In this document: positions 7,903 to 16,904 of the stretch, in pieces
How positions within the stretch are numbered: position 1 is the stretch's first letter
How the letters are laid out: each line of letters begins with the position of its first letter
From: Pseudovibrio brasiliensis
GTDB lineage: Bacteria > Pseudomonadota > Alphaproteobacteria > Rhizobiales > Stappiaceae
Assembly (NCBI RefSeq): GCF_018282095.1
Contig: NZ_CP074127.1
Span: 408,906-472,905 of the forward strand
Length of the DNA: 64,000 bases
Reading direction: 5' to 3'
Notes under the pieces: model-generated
Databases searched by the model: none
What the model was told of the DNA's origin: nothing
Seen by the model: the letters and a program-made list of their open reading frames with translations, nothing else
Program-made: the position numbers and the translations under genes

Positions 7903-9276
7903 ATGGAAACAATGACGAATATCCTAGGCGAAATTAATTCTATCGTTTGGGGCCCTGTGATGCTTATAGCCATTCTCGGGGTTGGACTTTTCCTCCAGAT
8001 CGGACTCAAACTAATGCCCATCTTTAAGTTGGGCACGGGCTTTAGCCTGCTCTGGAAAGGTCGACAAGGCGCAGGTGGTGGCGAAATCAGCCCCTTCAAC
8101 GCGCTGATGACTTCTCTTTCAGCAACAATCGGGACCGGTAACATCGCAGGCGTAGCGACTGCAGTGTTCCTCGGCGGACCTGGCGCACTCTTCTGGATGT
8201 GGATGACCGCTCTTGTGGGCATGGCCACCAAGTATGCAGAAGCTGTTTGTGCGGTGAAATACCGTGAGCGTGACAACGCTGGCAACTATGTCGGCGGCCC
8301 GATGTACTACATCAAAAACGGTCTTGGCCGTAAGTGGTACTGGCTTGCTCCAACCTTTGCCGCGTTTGGCGCAGTTGCTGCGTTCGGCATCGGCAACGGT
8401 GTACAGGCTAACAGTGTTGCGAACGTTCTGAATGAAAACTTCGCTATTCCGGCACAGGCAACCGCAGTTATTCTGATGGTGCTCACCGCTGCAGTTATTC
8501 TGGGAGGGGTAACTCGTATTGGTAACGTTGCTGGTAAGCTGGTTCCATTCATGGCTGTTGCTTACATCACTGCTGGTCTGGTTGTTCTGATTATCAACAT
8601 CGACTCAATCGGCTCTGCGCTGCAGTTGGTGTTTGCTCAGGCATTCACTCCAACGGCTGCTGAAGGTGGTTTTGCTGGTGCAGCAGTTTGGGCGGCGATC
8701 CGCTTTGGTGTTGCCCGCGGCGTGTTCTCTAACGAAGCTGGTCTGGGTTCTGCACCAATCGCTCACGCGGTTGCTGAAACCAAGAGCCCTGTTAATCAGG
8801 GTCTGATCGCGATGCTCGGCACGTTCATCGACACCATCATCGTATGTACCATCACTGGTCTTGCGATTGTGGCATCCGGCGTGTGGACCTCCGGTTCCTC
8901 CGGTGCAGCGCTCACTTCTCTGGCGTTTGAGACATCTCTGCCGGGCGTTGGTGGTTACATCATCGCGATTTCACTCTCCGTGTTCGCGTTCACCACCATC
9001 CTGGGCTGGAGCTTCTACGGTGAGAAGTGCATTGGCTTCTTCTTCGGCCCTCGTGCTCTGAAGCCATACCGCATCCTTTGGGTTGCTGCGATCTACTTCG
9101 GTGCGACTGCAGAGCTCAGCTTCATCTGGCTGCTGGCTGATACGCTCAACGCAATGATGGCTATTCCAAACCTCATCGCGTTGGCTCTTCTCAGCCCTAT
9201 TGTCTTCAAGCTGACCAAGGAGTTCTTCTCCGAAGACGGCGAACCAGAAGGCGCAGAAGAAGCACCTGCTGAATAA
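7903..9276 (+). CDS. Alanine/glycine:cation symporter (AGCS family)
   Basis: Sodium-coupled amino-acid importer in the inner membrane, 457 aa, with about ten or eleven hydrophobic segments. Family signatures include GGGEISPFNALMTSLSATIG (residues about 61-80), the TGNIAGVATA segment, and GVFSNEAGLGSAPIAHA near residue 275. These are diagnostic for the alanine/sodium symporter family (AgcS/CycA-like SSF relatives). GGGAGG stands seven bases upstream of the ATG. The gene stands alone, with a strong terminator 20 bp downstream. The acidic C-terminal tail (GEPEGAEEAPAE) is typical of exposed cytoplasmic ends. Confidence 0.93.
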   Translation: METMTNILGEINSIVWGPVMLIAILGVGLFLQIGLKLMPIFKLGTGFSLLWKGRQGAGGGEISPFNALMTSLSATIGTGNIAGVATAVFLGGPGALFWMWMTALVGMATKYAEAVCAVKYRERDNAGNYVGGPMYYIKNGLGRKWYWLAPTFAAFGAVAAFGIGNGVQANSVANVLNENFAIPAQATAVILMVLTAAVILGGVTRIGNVAGKLVPFMAVAYITAGLVVLIINIDSIGSALQLVFAQAFTPTAAEGGFAGAAVWAAIRFGVARGVFSNEAGLGSAPIAHAVAETKSPVNQGLIAMLGTFIDTIIVCTITGLAIVASGVWTSGSSGAALTSLAFETSLPGVGGYIIAISLSVFAFTTILGWSFYGEKCIGFFFGPRALKPYRILWVAAIYFGATAELSFIWLLADTLNAMMAIPNLIALALLSPIVFKLTKEFFSEDGEPEGAEEAPAE

Positions 9277-9298
9277 CAGAAAACACAGTTTCAAGAAA

Positions 9299-9327
9299 AT
9301 GGCCCGGTTCACCGCCGGGCCATTTTT
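9299..9327 (+). terminator. Rho-independent terminator of the AGCS symporter
   Basis: A perfect 9-bp stem ATGGCCCGG / CCGGGCCAT with a 7-nt loop is followed directly by a T-run. It begins 23 bp after the symporter stop codon. Confidence 0.93.
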
Positions 9328-9637
9328 GTATGTGCAACAGTCGATAAGATTGTCAGTGATGTTTTAGGGCTAACTGGGTCAATTGTCATATGAGTGGAAC
9401 TGAATGATTATTGGTTGCAATGCACGATTTGGATAAGAGAATAATGTCTCTCGGAGTGAAGATTCAGCTTCTCTCATTACCATCCTCCAGTTGATTTATA
9501 TGGCAGTCAAAGTTGACATCTCTTCATTTCGCTCTGTACTAAGTCGTTTTAAGCTCAGTGGATTGTCCTCCTTATACTTCACCATTTAGGGTTTTGAACT
9601 CTGTTTAGGGTGATTGGCTTCGAATTCGGAGTGCAGC
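9328..9637. other. Intergenic region with a candidate promoter for the Sel1 gene
   Basis: About 310 bp without a gene. The only signal I can point to is TTGACA at 9513-9518 and TACTAA at 9537-9542 with an 18-bp spacer. This is a plausible sigma-70 promoter about 100 bp before the Sel1 start. The rest is AT-rich with no clear structure. Confidence 0.45.
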
Positions 9638-10756
9638 ATGCAGTTGCGATCTTTGAAAATAATTTTATCGACCTTCGCCATTTTGCTCGGTCTCAATATT
9701 CTTCTTTCTTTTGAAGATAGTGGTTTTCAAGCCATCTACGATGATGCTCAAAGTGGCGATGCCCAGGCTCAACATAATCTTGGTTTCATGTACGCCGAGG
9801 GTTTGAGTGTGCGGCAAGATACTGCGGAAGCTTTAAAATGGTATCGACGCGCTGCTAGTCAGGGCAATGTTGAGTCACAAACCACTCTAGGCATCCGATA
9901 TGAGACGGGAAGCGGCGTGCCGCAAGATTATGCAAAAGCTAAAGAGTGGTATCTGCGGGCTGCCGCTCAGGGGTATGTTGTGGCTCAAACTAACCTAGGT
10001 GTCATGTATGATCTTGGGAAAGGAGTGCAGCAAGATCACAAATATGCTTTAAAATGGTATCGTCGGGCTGCTGATCAAGGTTACGCCATGGCGCAACGCA
10101 ATCTCGGTAGTATGTACGATGAAGGAAGAGGCGTGCCTCAAAATTATGTGCAGGCATTAAAGTGGTACGAACTGGCTGCTCATCAAGGTGAGCCTATTGC
10201 ACAATATAACTTAAGTCTCATGTATGATGCCGGGAGCGGTGTCCCTCAGGATTATGCCAAAGCACAAAATTGGTTACGATTTGCTGCAGAGCAAGGTTAT
10301 GCAATGGCGCAATCTAACCTCGGTGTGATGTATGCTGATGGAAAGGGTGTGACGCAGAGTTATGCAGAAGCTATAAAATGGTATGGCCTAGCTGCTGAGC
10401 AGGGCGAAGCCATTGCACAATTGAATCTTGCAAATATGTATGTAGATGGAAAAGGTGTGCCGCAAGATTATGCAAAAGCTATAGAGTTATATCGTCTTGC
10501 TGCTGAGCAGGGAGAAATGACTGCGCAGTTTAATCTCGGGGCAATGCTCGCCAATGGACAGGGTACCCAGAGGGACATCACAAGTGCATATGTCTGGTTC
10601 TCGATTGCAAGAGAAAATGGAAATAAAAAAGCTGCACAACTCGTGAGCCGTTTAGCAAAGTCACTTACACCTCATGACTTGTCTCTTGCCCAACGCAGCG
10701 TTGATGAACTCATTGAGAAGCAAAAGAATACTAGTGGCCACAACTTAGCATATTAA
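9638..10756 (+). CDS. Sel1-repeat (SLR/TPR-like) exported protein
   Basis: 372 aa. An N-terminal hydrophobic segment (residues about 5-22, MQLRSLKIILSTFAILLG) looks like a signal anchor or signal peptide. It is followed by eight Sel1-like repeats of about 36 residues, with the pattern AQxNLGxMYxxGxGVxQDYxxAxxWYRxAAxQG. Such alpha/alpha solenoids mediate protein-protein contacts, often in signalling, envelope assembly or host interaction. The frame runs upstream to a TTG at 9614, but the ATG at 9638 has GGAG at the right distance. Neighbours are unrelated, so the partner is unknown. Confidence 0.88.
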   Translation: MQLRSLKIILSTFAILLGLNILLSFEDSGFQAIYDDAQSGDAQAQHNLGFMYAEGLSVRQDTAEALKWYRRAASQGNVESQTTLGIRYETGSGVPQDYAKAKEWYLRAAAQGYVVAQTNLGVMYDLGKGVQQDHKYALKWYRRAADQGYAMAQRNLGSMYDEGRGVPQNYVQALKWYELAAHQGEPIAQYNLSLMYDAGSGVPQDYAKAQNWLRFAAEQGYAMAQSNLGVMYADGKGVTQSYAEAIKWYGLAAEQGEAIAQLNLANMYVDGKGVPQDYAKAIELYRLAAEQGEMTAQFNLGAMLANGQGTQRDITSAYVWFSIARENGNKKAAQLVSRLAKSLTPHDLSLAQRSVDELIEKQKNTSGHNLAY

Positions 10757-10830
10757 AGCCTCTGGAAGAGTTTATCGCCTTCTGGGGCAAAGATGTGCCG
10801 ATGTTGTTGCAGTGTCAACGTGTTGTGTGA

Positions 10831-10855
10831 TCCCTGCCAACCCTCGAGGCAGGGA
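10831..10855. terminator. Possible hairpin between convergent genes
   Basis: TCCCTGCC and GGCAGGGA form a perfect 8-bp stem with a 9-nt loop, between the Sel1 gene and the convergent unknown gene. There is no U-run on either strand, so termination here would be weak or Rho-assisted. Confidence 0.4.
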
Positions 10856-10866
10856 CCAGATAGGTT

Positions 10867-11622
10867 CTACTTCCACCACGCATCTGGAGAAGTGTAGTTG
10901 TCGTAGCTATTGCTGTTCCGCTCCCATTGATACTGGGCGGAATCGTAGGCGGACATGGACTCCAGCTTGGCGTCCGGATTGGTTTTCTGCGCATCAAACA
11001 GATCTTCATGAGCTTTGGTCAGCAAGCTGACGACCGGATCATCGGAGAAAAGATCACTTTCCTTGCCATTTGAAAACCGTTTGTAGTTGGCCTGCGCGCT
11101 CGCCTTGTTGACCGCCCATTCAAAGGTTGCTTTCTCTTCCTCCGAGCTCTCCTTTTCAAGATAGTCCAGAAGCGACAAGTAATTCTCAGCTGTTGGCTCT
11201 GCATCAGGATCGCTCTTGTTCAGGGCTTGGTCCAGCTGCTCTTCCATCACGAGCTCAGCGGCTTTGATCTCTTCCTTGGAGAAGTAGCCGTTGTCGTTGC
11301 TGGCGATTTGAAAAAGTGTTGCGCGGTCGAACTTCAGATCATCAAAGATTTCCTGACGAAAGGCCTCAAGGTCGTCCTTGTACTTGGCAGAAGTGGTCTC
11401 CAGATCGCCATAGCGCTTGGTCAGTTTCGCCCGGGCATCAACAGCGTTGTCCGGCATGGACGTCACGTCCACCTTGGTGGAATTCTTCTCTGCATCCTCG
11501 TCCTGAGGTTGCGCGACTTGCGTCGCACGCGCTGCGAACGATGTAGTGCCATTGCTGACAAACTTGGCGACGCTGTAATTGGAAATGCTGTAGGAGGACC
11601 CGCCTCCACCGAAAATACTCAC
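10867..11622 (-). CDS. Unrecognised 251-aa protein with a degenerate EF-hand-like loop
   Basis: I do not recognise a family. The first 30 residues are Gly/Ser-rich (FGGGGSSYSIS) and the remainder is acidic and mostly helical. Around residues 107-120, NDNGYFSKEEI resembles an EF-hand calcium loop but lacks the first aspartate, so calcium binding is doubtful. There is no signal peptide or membrane segment. Two GTG starts are possible. The inner one at 11622 is preferred because AAAGGA lies eight bases upstream; 11628 would add two residues. It lies upstream of no clear partner and is separated by 121 bp from the Res toxin gene. Confidence 0.7.
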   Translation of the reverse strand: MSIFGGGGSSYSISNYSVAKFVSNGTTSFAARATQVAQPQDEDAEKNSTKVDVTSMPDNAVDARAKLTKRYGDLETTSAKYKDDLEAFRQEIFDDLKFDRATLFQIASNDNGYFSKEEIKAAELVMEEQLDQALNKSDPDAEPTAENYLSLLDYLEKESSEEEKATFEWAVNKASAQANYKRFSNGKESDLFSDDPVVSLLTKAHEDLFDAQKTNPDAKLESMSAYDSAQYQWERNSNSYDNYTSPDAWWK

Positions 11623-11743
11623 AATCACTATCCTTTAAAAATCAATTGGCGTGATGCTAGCCGTCGAAACCTGCGCAGCGCTTGCTGTTGAGGTACGTGC
11701 TATCACCTGATTTCAGTTGTGAGTGTGATGTGTTCTAGCAGGC

Positions 11744-12472
11744 CTAATCGGCAATCTCAAAGACTTCGCCCGAGTTCAGGTCCTTGATCATATCAATCGC
11801 ATCCCCACTCCAGTGGTAACTGAAATGACGCGCCTGAATAGGAGCCTCCATCACATCCGGATAGAAGGCCGCGATGCACATGCCACCTTCATCGCGCACA
11901 CTAGGGTAGAGAATGCCGTCACCGCCATCTTCCAGCAGCTTGCGGGCAAAATTTTGGGAGGCGGAGTAATCATCGGGATGCAGAAGCATATCAAAACGGG
12001 GATCGGTCACATCCGCTAGTTTTGCATCCACGCTGCCAATTAGCTCACGCATCTGCGCAATCCAACCGGGAGCCTCCTGTGTGGCTGCATAAAAGTTGCC
12101 GGTGTGGTGGACGGTTTCAAAGAGTGCTGTTTCAAAGGACTTGGCTGCGTAAAACGCGCCATACGTGCCATCATGAAAGCGCCCTGCTCTGTCTGGAGAG
12201 GCATGGGTGAACGGAGCCATCAGGTAGGAGGCACCAATTCCATTCACGCGGCGCTCCACGGGCACAAGATCCAGATTGCCGATGGTCACTGCAAGGCGTG
12301 GGTTTGTGCGGCTTTCAGCTGCGGCCAGCAACTCCCAGTCTGCCGGATCAGCAATGTCTTCAAACAAATCTATGGGTGGGTAAGCCGAGTTGACCAGACG
12401 ATAATATTGGGGCCAGCTGACATGTGTTTCTGGAGCTTTCAGGTCCGTCTCCACCAGAGTTAACGTGGTCAC
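11744..12472 (-). CDS. RES-domain toxin of a Res/Xre toxin-antitoxin module
   Basis: 242-aa toxin. The RES domain family (named for conserved Arg-Glu-Ser) depletes cellular NAD+. Key residues are visible: Arg25 in YYRLVNSAYP, Tyr and Glu in GAFYAAKSFETALFETVHH (around residues 106-124), and Ser in ILYPSVRDEGG (around residue 191). The start overlaps the antitoxin stop by 4 bp, so the two are translationally coupled with the antitoxin first. On a repABC replicon such a module probably contributes to plasmid maintenance. That role is inferred. Confidence 0.9.
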   Translation of the reverse strand: MTTLTLVETDLKAPETHVSWPQYYRLVNSAYPPIDLFEDIADPADWELLAAAESRTNPRLAVTIGNLDLVPVERRVNGIGASYLMAPFTHASPDRAGRFHDGTYGAFYAAKSFETALFETVHHTGNFYAATQEAPGWIAQMRELIGSVDAKLADVTDPRFDMLLHPDDYSASQNFARKLLEDGGDGILYPSVRDEGGMCIAAFYPDVMEAPIQARHFSYHWSGDAIDMIKDLNSGEVFEIAD

Positions 12473-12894
12473 CAGTTGCCTCGCTGCGCATCAAGATATC
12501 TGCGCACGCGCATCAAATCAGTCAACTGCCCGCCCAGCATAATCTCAAGAGCAGTCTTGCCGCCGAAATCCGTGTTGGGCCGCTTTACCCAGCCATACCC
12601 GCGGTTCGGATCGCTGAACAACAAGCGCAGGGCTTTATGAATGCCGAGAAGGTTGGAAAGTCGCGCGGCAAGGTCCACACTCACGCGGCCATAATGTTTG
12701 GTCTTCCAGCGTTGATAGGTACGCTTGGCAATATCGCCCAGCAACAAAGTGGCCTGCTCATCGGTCAACTGCCAGCGATCAAACAAGTTGATCACCGCCC
12801 GCTGCATGGCATGGACTTCTTCCTCCGTAAACTTAGGCCCCCCAGGCGCCAAAGGCTGCTCAATCTTGCGAAGACTAGGCATCGTCCCTCTCAT
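12469..12894 (-). CDS. Xre/MbcA/ParS-type antitoxin (DUF2384)
   Basis: 141 aa. It neutralises the Res toxin encoded directly downstream and should repress its own promoter. An Xre-like helix-turn-helix lies around residues 42-75 (LTDEQATLLLGDIAKRTYQRW). The C-terminal toxin-binding domain (Xre/MbcA/ParS, formerly DUF2384) includes LLGIHKALRLLF and the conserved W-x-x-x-N region KRPNTDFGGKTALEIML. An ATG four codons in (12882) is also possible. Upstream are an AT-rich promoter and a 12-bp palindrome that would suit autoregulation. Confidence 0.9.
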   Translation of the reverse strand: MRGTMPSLRKIEQPLAPGGPKFTEEEVHAMQRAVINLFDRWQLTDEQATLLLGDIAKRTYQRWKTKHYGRVSVDLAARLSNLLGIHKALRLLFSDPNRGYGWVKRPNTDFGGKTALEIMLGGQLTDLMRVRRYLDAQRGNW

Positions 12895-12916
12895 CCAACC
12901 AACAAAACACTGAATG

Positions 12917-12958
12917 TGCCATATGGCATCATATTATAATATTAGCGCCAAATGTCAA
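12917..12958 (-). promoter_or_regulatory. Promoter and palindromic operator of the Res/Xre module
   Basis: On the minus strand, TTGACA (12958-12953) is followed 16 bp later by TAATAT (12936-12931). A perfect 12-bp palindrome ATATTATAATAT (12931-12942) covers the -10 region. A second perfect palindrome TGCCATATGGCA (12917-12928) lies where transcription should start, 23 bp before the antitoxin ATG. The second one is the best operator candidate for antitoxin autorepression. Confidence 0.6.
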
Positions 12959-13145
12959 GATTTTGGATGCATTTTCGCGCGCAAGGCGATCTGCGACAAA
13001 ACCCTGAGTGGCATATTATTCAAGTACATCCTACTATACGCAAGAGCTAATATAAGGGTGGATGACCAAGCGTCCGCCTTGATGTGTGATGCTTGCAACT
13101 ATAATTATCGATAAAAATACGAATAATTACAGTTGGGGTGGGGCC

Positions 13146-16100
13146 GTGACTTATAGATCTCGCAGTTTGAGCAGTGTTTCCATATTTACTCTCGTTTTAA
13201 GCAGTGTTTTGACTACGCCTTCCGCGGCGCAGACGGTGAACATCATCGTCCCCAACAGCGCTCCGAATGATGCGTCTCTTGATACTCAGGTCATTACAGG
13301 GCCCATCACGGAACACTCTGATGATTTGCAGATCACAGTCACGGGTGGCAACGCGTTGGGCAGCAATGCAACAGCTGAGATTATCATCCGCGGTATTAAG
13401 GATGAGATCAAGCAGGATAACTCAGGAAGCATACGTGTTGAGGTTAGCGGTGGAACGGCTGGTAGTACCGCAAGCTCAGGCACAAATGCAACCGCAGATG
13501 TCACGATTGACGGCATTGAAGGCACAATTGAGAGAGACAATGTCGGCTCAATTACTGCCAAAGGCGTAAGTAAGACTGCAATTACGTCTGGCAGTGGACA
13601 CGCCAGCGTAAAGGTGAACGTTAAGGCAGTTGATGACAGGATCCTCGGAGATAATCTGGGGCACCTGTCCAGCTACGCAGAAGCTGGAGAAGCCACAGCT
13701 CTTGGCAGCGGCAACGCTGATGCAAGTGTCGAAGGTTTTGGCACCTACCTCGATGTTCATGGCGATAATGTAGGTACCATCAAAGCAGAAGGATACGCCG
13801 GCACCGCGAAAAGTGGTACAGGTTTCGCCTACGCAGATGCAGACATCACTGGCATCGACAACGATCTTGAAGGCGAGAATAAGGGCCTGATTCAGATTAT
13901 TGCCAAAGGTGGGCAATCGCGGGCGGATGGTACAGAAAAAGCAGATTCTGAAACCCTTGCGATTGGCGTGAAAGGGTATGCGGAAGCGAACAGCGGTACT
14001 ATCCTTGTTGATGCTGATAACAGAAATGCCACAGCAACCTCCACAGGTGGAGCTGCCGAAGCCGCAGCTGATGCCTATGGTATCCATGAAGATCTTCGGG
14101 GGAGCAACACAGGCCGGATTGATGTGATTTCAAGTGCCGGTCAGTCAGAGACTGTTGGCAACGGTACCGCAAATTCTGCAACACTTGCAGCTGGTGTGAA
14201 GGGGTACATTGGTGCAAATAGCGGTCTCGTTTTTGTGAGGGCTGCCGGACAAGATGCCAAAGCGACCTCGGAAAACGGAACCGCCGATGCATCTGCGATC
14301 GCGTCAGGCACGAAATCTAACCTGAATGCCGATAACACGGGTGAGATTGATGTACTCGCACGTGCCGGAACCGCTTCTGGCCTTCAAGCCAATGCGAATG
14401 CGACTGCGTTTGGCGTTGAAAATACGCTCCAAGGCAACAATTCAGGTGCAATTCATGTTGAAGCGTTTGCTGGAACTGCGGGGAGTGATGGAACCATTGG
14501 CAGCGGGGCTGATGCAATTGCCATTGCTGTGGGCGTCAATAATTACATCAGAGGAAGTAACAGCGGCACTGTATATGCACGCGGTGTTGCTGGAACCGCA
14601 ACGACTGACGGGGCGCTTTCAGCTGAGGCCATAACAAATGTGTATGCCGTTAATAACGGGGTAGAAGGTGATAACACAGGCTCTCTGATTGCCATCGGAT
14701 ACGGTGGCAAAGCTGAAGCGGAAGGGAGCGGAAACGCATCTTCATATACTCGTGTCATGGGTCTCTTTGGTCGCCTTGAGGGCTCCAACACAGGAACAGT
14801 TTTCGCAGAAACACGAGGCGGGATCGCAACTGCTCATGGCTCAGGCAGTGCCAGTGCCTCAGCAGAGGCGATTGGTGTTTACCTTGGTATCAGAGATACT
14901 GGCGCAAGTGAGCAGCCCGATAATCTGGGCGTTGTCAGAGCAATCGGTATTGGTGGAACTGCGAGTTCTGTTGGTGGCCCTGCCTATGGTTATGCAGACG
15001 TAACAGGTCTTGATGGTGCATTGGGTGGTGAAAACAAAGGCCTGATCGAAGTGCAGGCGGTTGGGACATCCGCAACAACGCAAGCGAATTTGACCGCAAA
15101 GGCTGAAGGCCTTGCCGTCGGGATCAAAGGGGATGCAGAAGCAAACAGCGGAACCATTTTTGTGCGTGCAACAGGCGGAGAAGCTAAGAGCGGTGATGCT
15201 GCTCAAGCCAATGGTGGCGCACGCGCCTTCGGTATCGGCTATGTCGAAGGTACAACGCGCTATGGCATTGAAGGTGATTTCACCAACTCAAGCCTCATTG
15301 ATGTAAAGGCGGTTGCCGGCACTGCAAACGGTGTTCAGGACAAAGCCATTGCATATGGTGTTGTGCTCAATGGGGCAGCGACGCTCGACAACAGTGGTTT
15401 GATCCTGGCATCCGCGACCGGTGGTGCGGGGTCTGAGGCGTATCAGGTGCATGCCGGGGCCAATGCGTTGACTGTAACGTCCTACGGTATTCTCTTCGGG
15501 GATGATATGGAGGAGAACTTCAGCGGTACCATTCAAGCCGATGGTCCGGCCAATGTGACCTTTGACAGTGCCACCCTTCACGTCCACCATTCCAACACCA
15601 CAAAGGTCAACGAGGCCTATGAACTGCCGGATCTTGTGGCCGGTAAGGATGTTCAGCAGTTCACCACGCTCAATACGGATGGCATTGTTGGCTACGGTTG
15701 GGGCGCAGAGATTGTTGAGAGCAGCTGGAACACCAAGGATCAGCAGATCATCTTCAGATACGCGCCGAAGGTCTCCAGCCCACAGTTGGTTGCGCAGCAA
15801 CAGCGCGGTGTGATTGATGCGACGCAGCGGGTTGGTGCACGGTTGCTGAGTGATCTGATGCTTGGGCAGGAAGCTGCCGAGAGTGAGGGCCTGCTGCTTT
15901 CCTATGACGGACAGCCGACATCAGACGCGGCAAAGGCTGTTGCGGATATGGCAGATGTGAAACAGCCAGTTGATCAGTATGGCGTGTTCTACGCAGCTCC
16001 TCTGCATCTTTACCAGAGCAATGGTTTTGAGGAGCTCGGTTACTCTGCCCACACAACCGGCGTTCTGACAGGCTACAACCGTGTAATCTCTCCTGAACTG

Positions 16101-16778
16101 ATTATCGGCGCCAACGCTTTTTATGGTCACAGCTCATTGGAGTTTGATGGCGTTTATGATCAGGCCAAAGAGAGCGTAGACACCTACGGGTTTGGCGTTC
16201 AAGGCGCGTACCGCATGGATGATGTGCTCTTCAGTACGCAGAGTACCTTCTATCACACCAGCAACACCTACAAGGACAGCTCTGTTCAAGCCAAAGAGAG
16301 CTATACCAGCCAGAACCTGCTGACCCGTGTTGCTGCCAAGTACATCTGGGAGCATGGCATCAACACCTTCACACCGGAGGTTGGCCTGAGCCATCTCTGG
16401 CACTCTCGCGGGGCATTCTCTGTCGATAATCAGAATGCGCCGGATGTTCGCTATGATGCGGTCAACAACCACCAGTTCTCCGTTGATGCATCCCTAGGCT
16501 GGACGGGCACCTATGAGCTCGAAGAAGGTGAGTTGAAGGCCAATGCGCGCGCTGGCCTGCGTCAGATCCTGGGTGATGGTGGTTTTGAAGATATCCTGCG
16601 ATCCGGTGCAAACGGCGTTGCTTATGTGACCAACGATAGTGATCAGACATTGGCCCGCGTCTCAGCCTCACTGGACTACACCAAAGGCAACTTCGGGGCA
16701 TCTGTTGGTGTGCTCGGTGAGTACGGCGAAAACACACGTGATACGGCGTTCTTTGGCCGTGTTTCCTACAAGTTCTGA
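13146..16778 (+). CDS. Large repeat-rich autotransporter (type Va secreted adhesin-like)
   Basis: 1210 aa from the GTG at 13146. This start places a Sec signal at the very N-terminus (hydrophobic SIFTLVLSSVL then PSAAQT). The frame also runs upstream to an ATG at 13086, which would add 20 unlikely residues. The passenger (residues about 30-790) contains about 19 imperfect repeats around a core like NSGTIxVxAxxGTA, spaced roughly 36-50 residues, rich in Gly, Ala, Ser and Asn. This is typical of a beta-helix stalk. The C-terminal 270 residues are an autotransporter beta-barrel ending in phenylalanine (GRVSYKF), the outer-membrane insertion signal. No protease motif was seen, so adhesion or biofilm is the likely role. 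Confidence 0.9.
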   Translation: MTYRSRSLSSVSIFTLVLSSVLTTPSAAQTVNIIVPNSAPNDASLDTQVITGPITEHSDDLQITVTGGNALGSNATAEIIIRGIKDEIKQDNSGSIRVEVSGGTAGSTASSGTNATADVTIDGIEGTIERDNVGSITAKGVSKTAITSGSGHASVKVNVKAVDDRILGDNLGHLSSYAEAGEATALGSGNADASVEGFGTYLDVHGDNVGTIKAEGYAGTAKSGTGFAYADADITGIDNDLEGENKGLIQIIAKGGQSRADGTEKADSETLAIGVKGYAEANSGTILVDADNRNATATSTGGAAEAAADAYGIHEDLRGSNTGRIDVISSAGQSETVGNGTANSATLAAGVKGYIGANSGLVFVRAAGQDAKATSENGTADASAIASGTKSNLNADNTGEIDVLARAGTASGLQANANATAFGVENTLQGNNSGAIHVEAFAGTAGSDGTIGSGADAIAIAVGVNNYIRGSNSGTVYARGVAGTATTDGALSAEAITNVYAVNNGVEGDNTGSLIAIGYGGKAEAEGSGNASSYTRVMGLFGRLEGSNTGTVFAETRGGIATAHGSGSASASAEAIGVYLGIRDTGASEQPDNLGVVRAIGIGGTASSVGGPAYGYADVTGLDGALGGENKGLIEVQAVGTSATTQANLTAKAEGLAVGIKGDAEANSGTIFVRATGGEAKSGDAAQANGGARAFGIGYVEGTTRYGIEGDFTNSSLIDVKAVAGTANGVQDKAIAYGVVLNGAATLDNSGLILASATGGAGSEAYQVHAGANALTVTSYGILFGDDMEENFSGTIQADGPANVTFDSATLHVHHSNTTKVNEAYELPDLVAGKDVQQFTTLNTDGIVGYGWGAEIVESSWNTKDQQIIFRYAPKVSSPQLVAQQQRGVIDATQRVGARLLSDLMLGQEAAESEGLLLSYDGQPTSDAAKAVADMADVKQPVDQYGVFYAAPLHLYQSNGFEELGYSAHTTGVLTGYNRVISPELIIGANAFYGHSSLEFDGVYDQAKESVDTYGFGVQGAYRMDDVLFSTQSTFYHTSNTYKDSSVQAKESYTSQNLLTRVAAKYIWEHGINTFTPEVGLSHLWHSRGAFSVDNQNAPDVRYDAVNNHQFSVDASLGWTGTYELEEGELKANARAGLRQILGDGGFEDILRSGANGVAYVTNDSDQTLARVSASLDYTKGNFGASVGVLGEYGENTRDTAFFGRVSYKF

Positions 16779-16794
16779 TTACCGCAAAACAAAA

Positions 16795-16828
16795 GCATGC
16801 TGGAGCTTGGCTTGGGGCTCCAGCATGC
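16795..16828. terminator. Bidirectional terminator between autotransporter and YcnI-like gene
   Basis: A perfect 12-bp stem GCATGCTGGAGC / GCTCCAGCATGC encloses a 10-nt loop. The T-rich tract is on the minus-strand side (TTTTGTTTTG), so it fits best as the terminator of the leftward YcnI-like gene. It may also slow transcription from the autotransporter. Confidence 0.8.
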
Positions 16829-16904
16829 GGCTGGGGAAAGGCTTAACGCGACTGCCCGGGCCTGTTCCGCCAGCGGTGTGGTCCGGCTATGAAAGCCTAT
16901 CGGT

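Noticed and set aside
13086..13145. Longer autotransporter N-terminus starting at ATG 13086
   Set aside because: It would put 20 polar residues ahead of a signal peptide and lacks a ribosome-binding site; GTG at 13146 gives a normal signal.
13300..15500. Repetitive DNA in the autotransporter gene as a possible CRISPR or tandem array
   Set aside because: Repeats are imperfect, in frame and encode the protein repeats; spacing is not constant.
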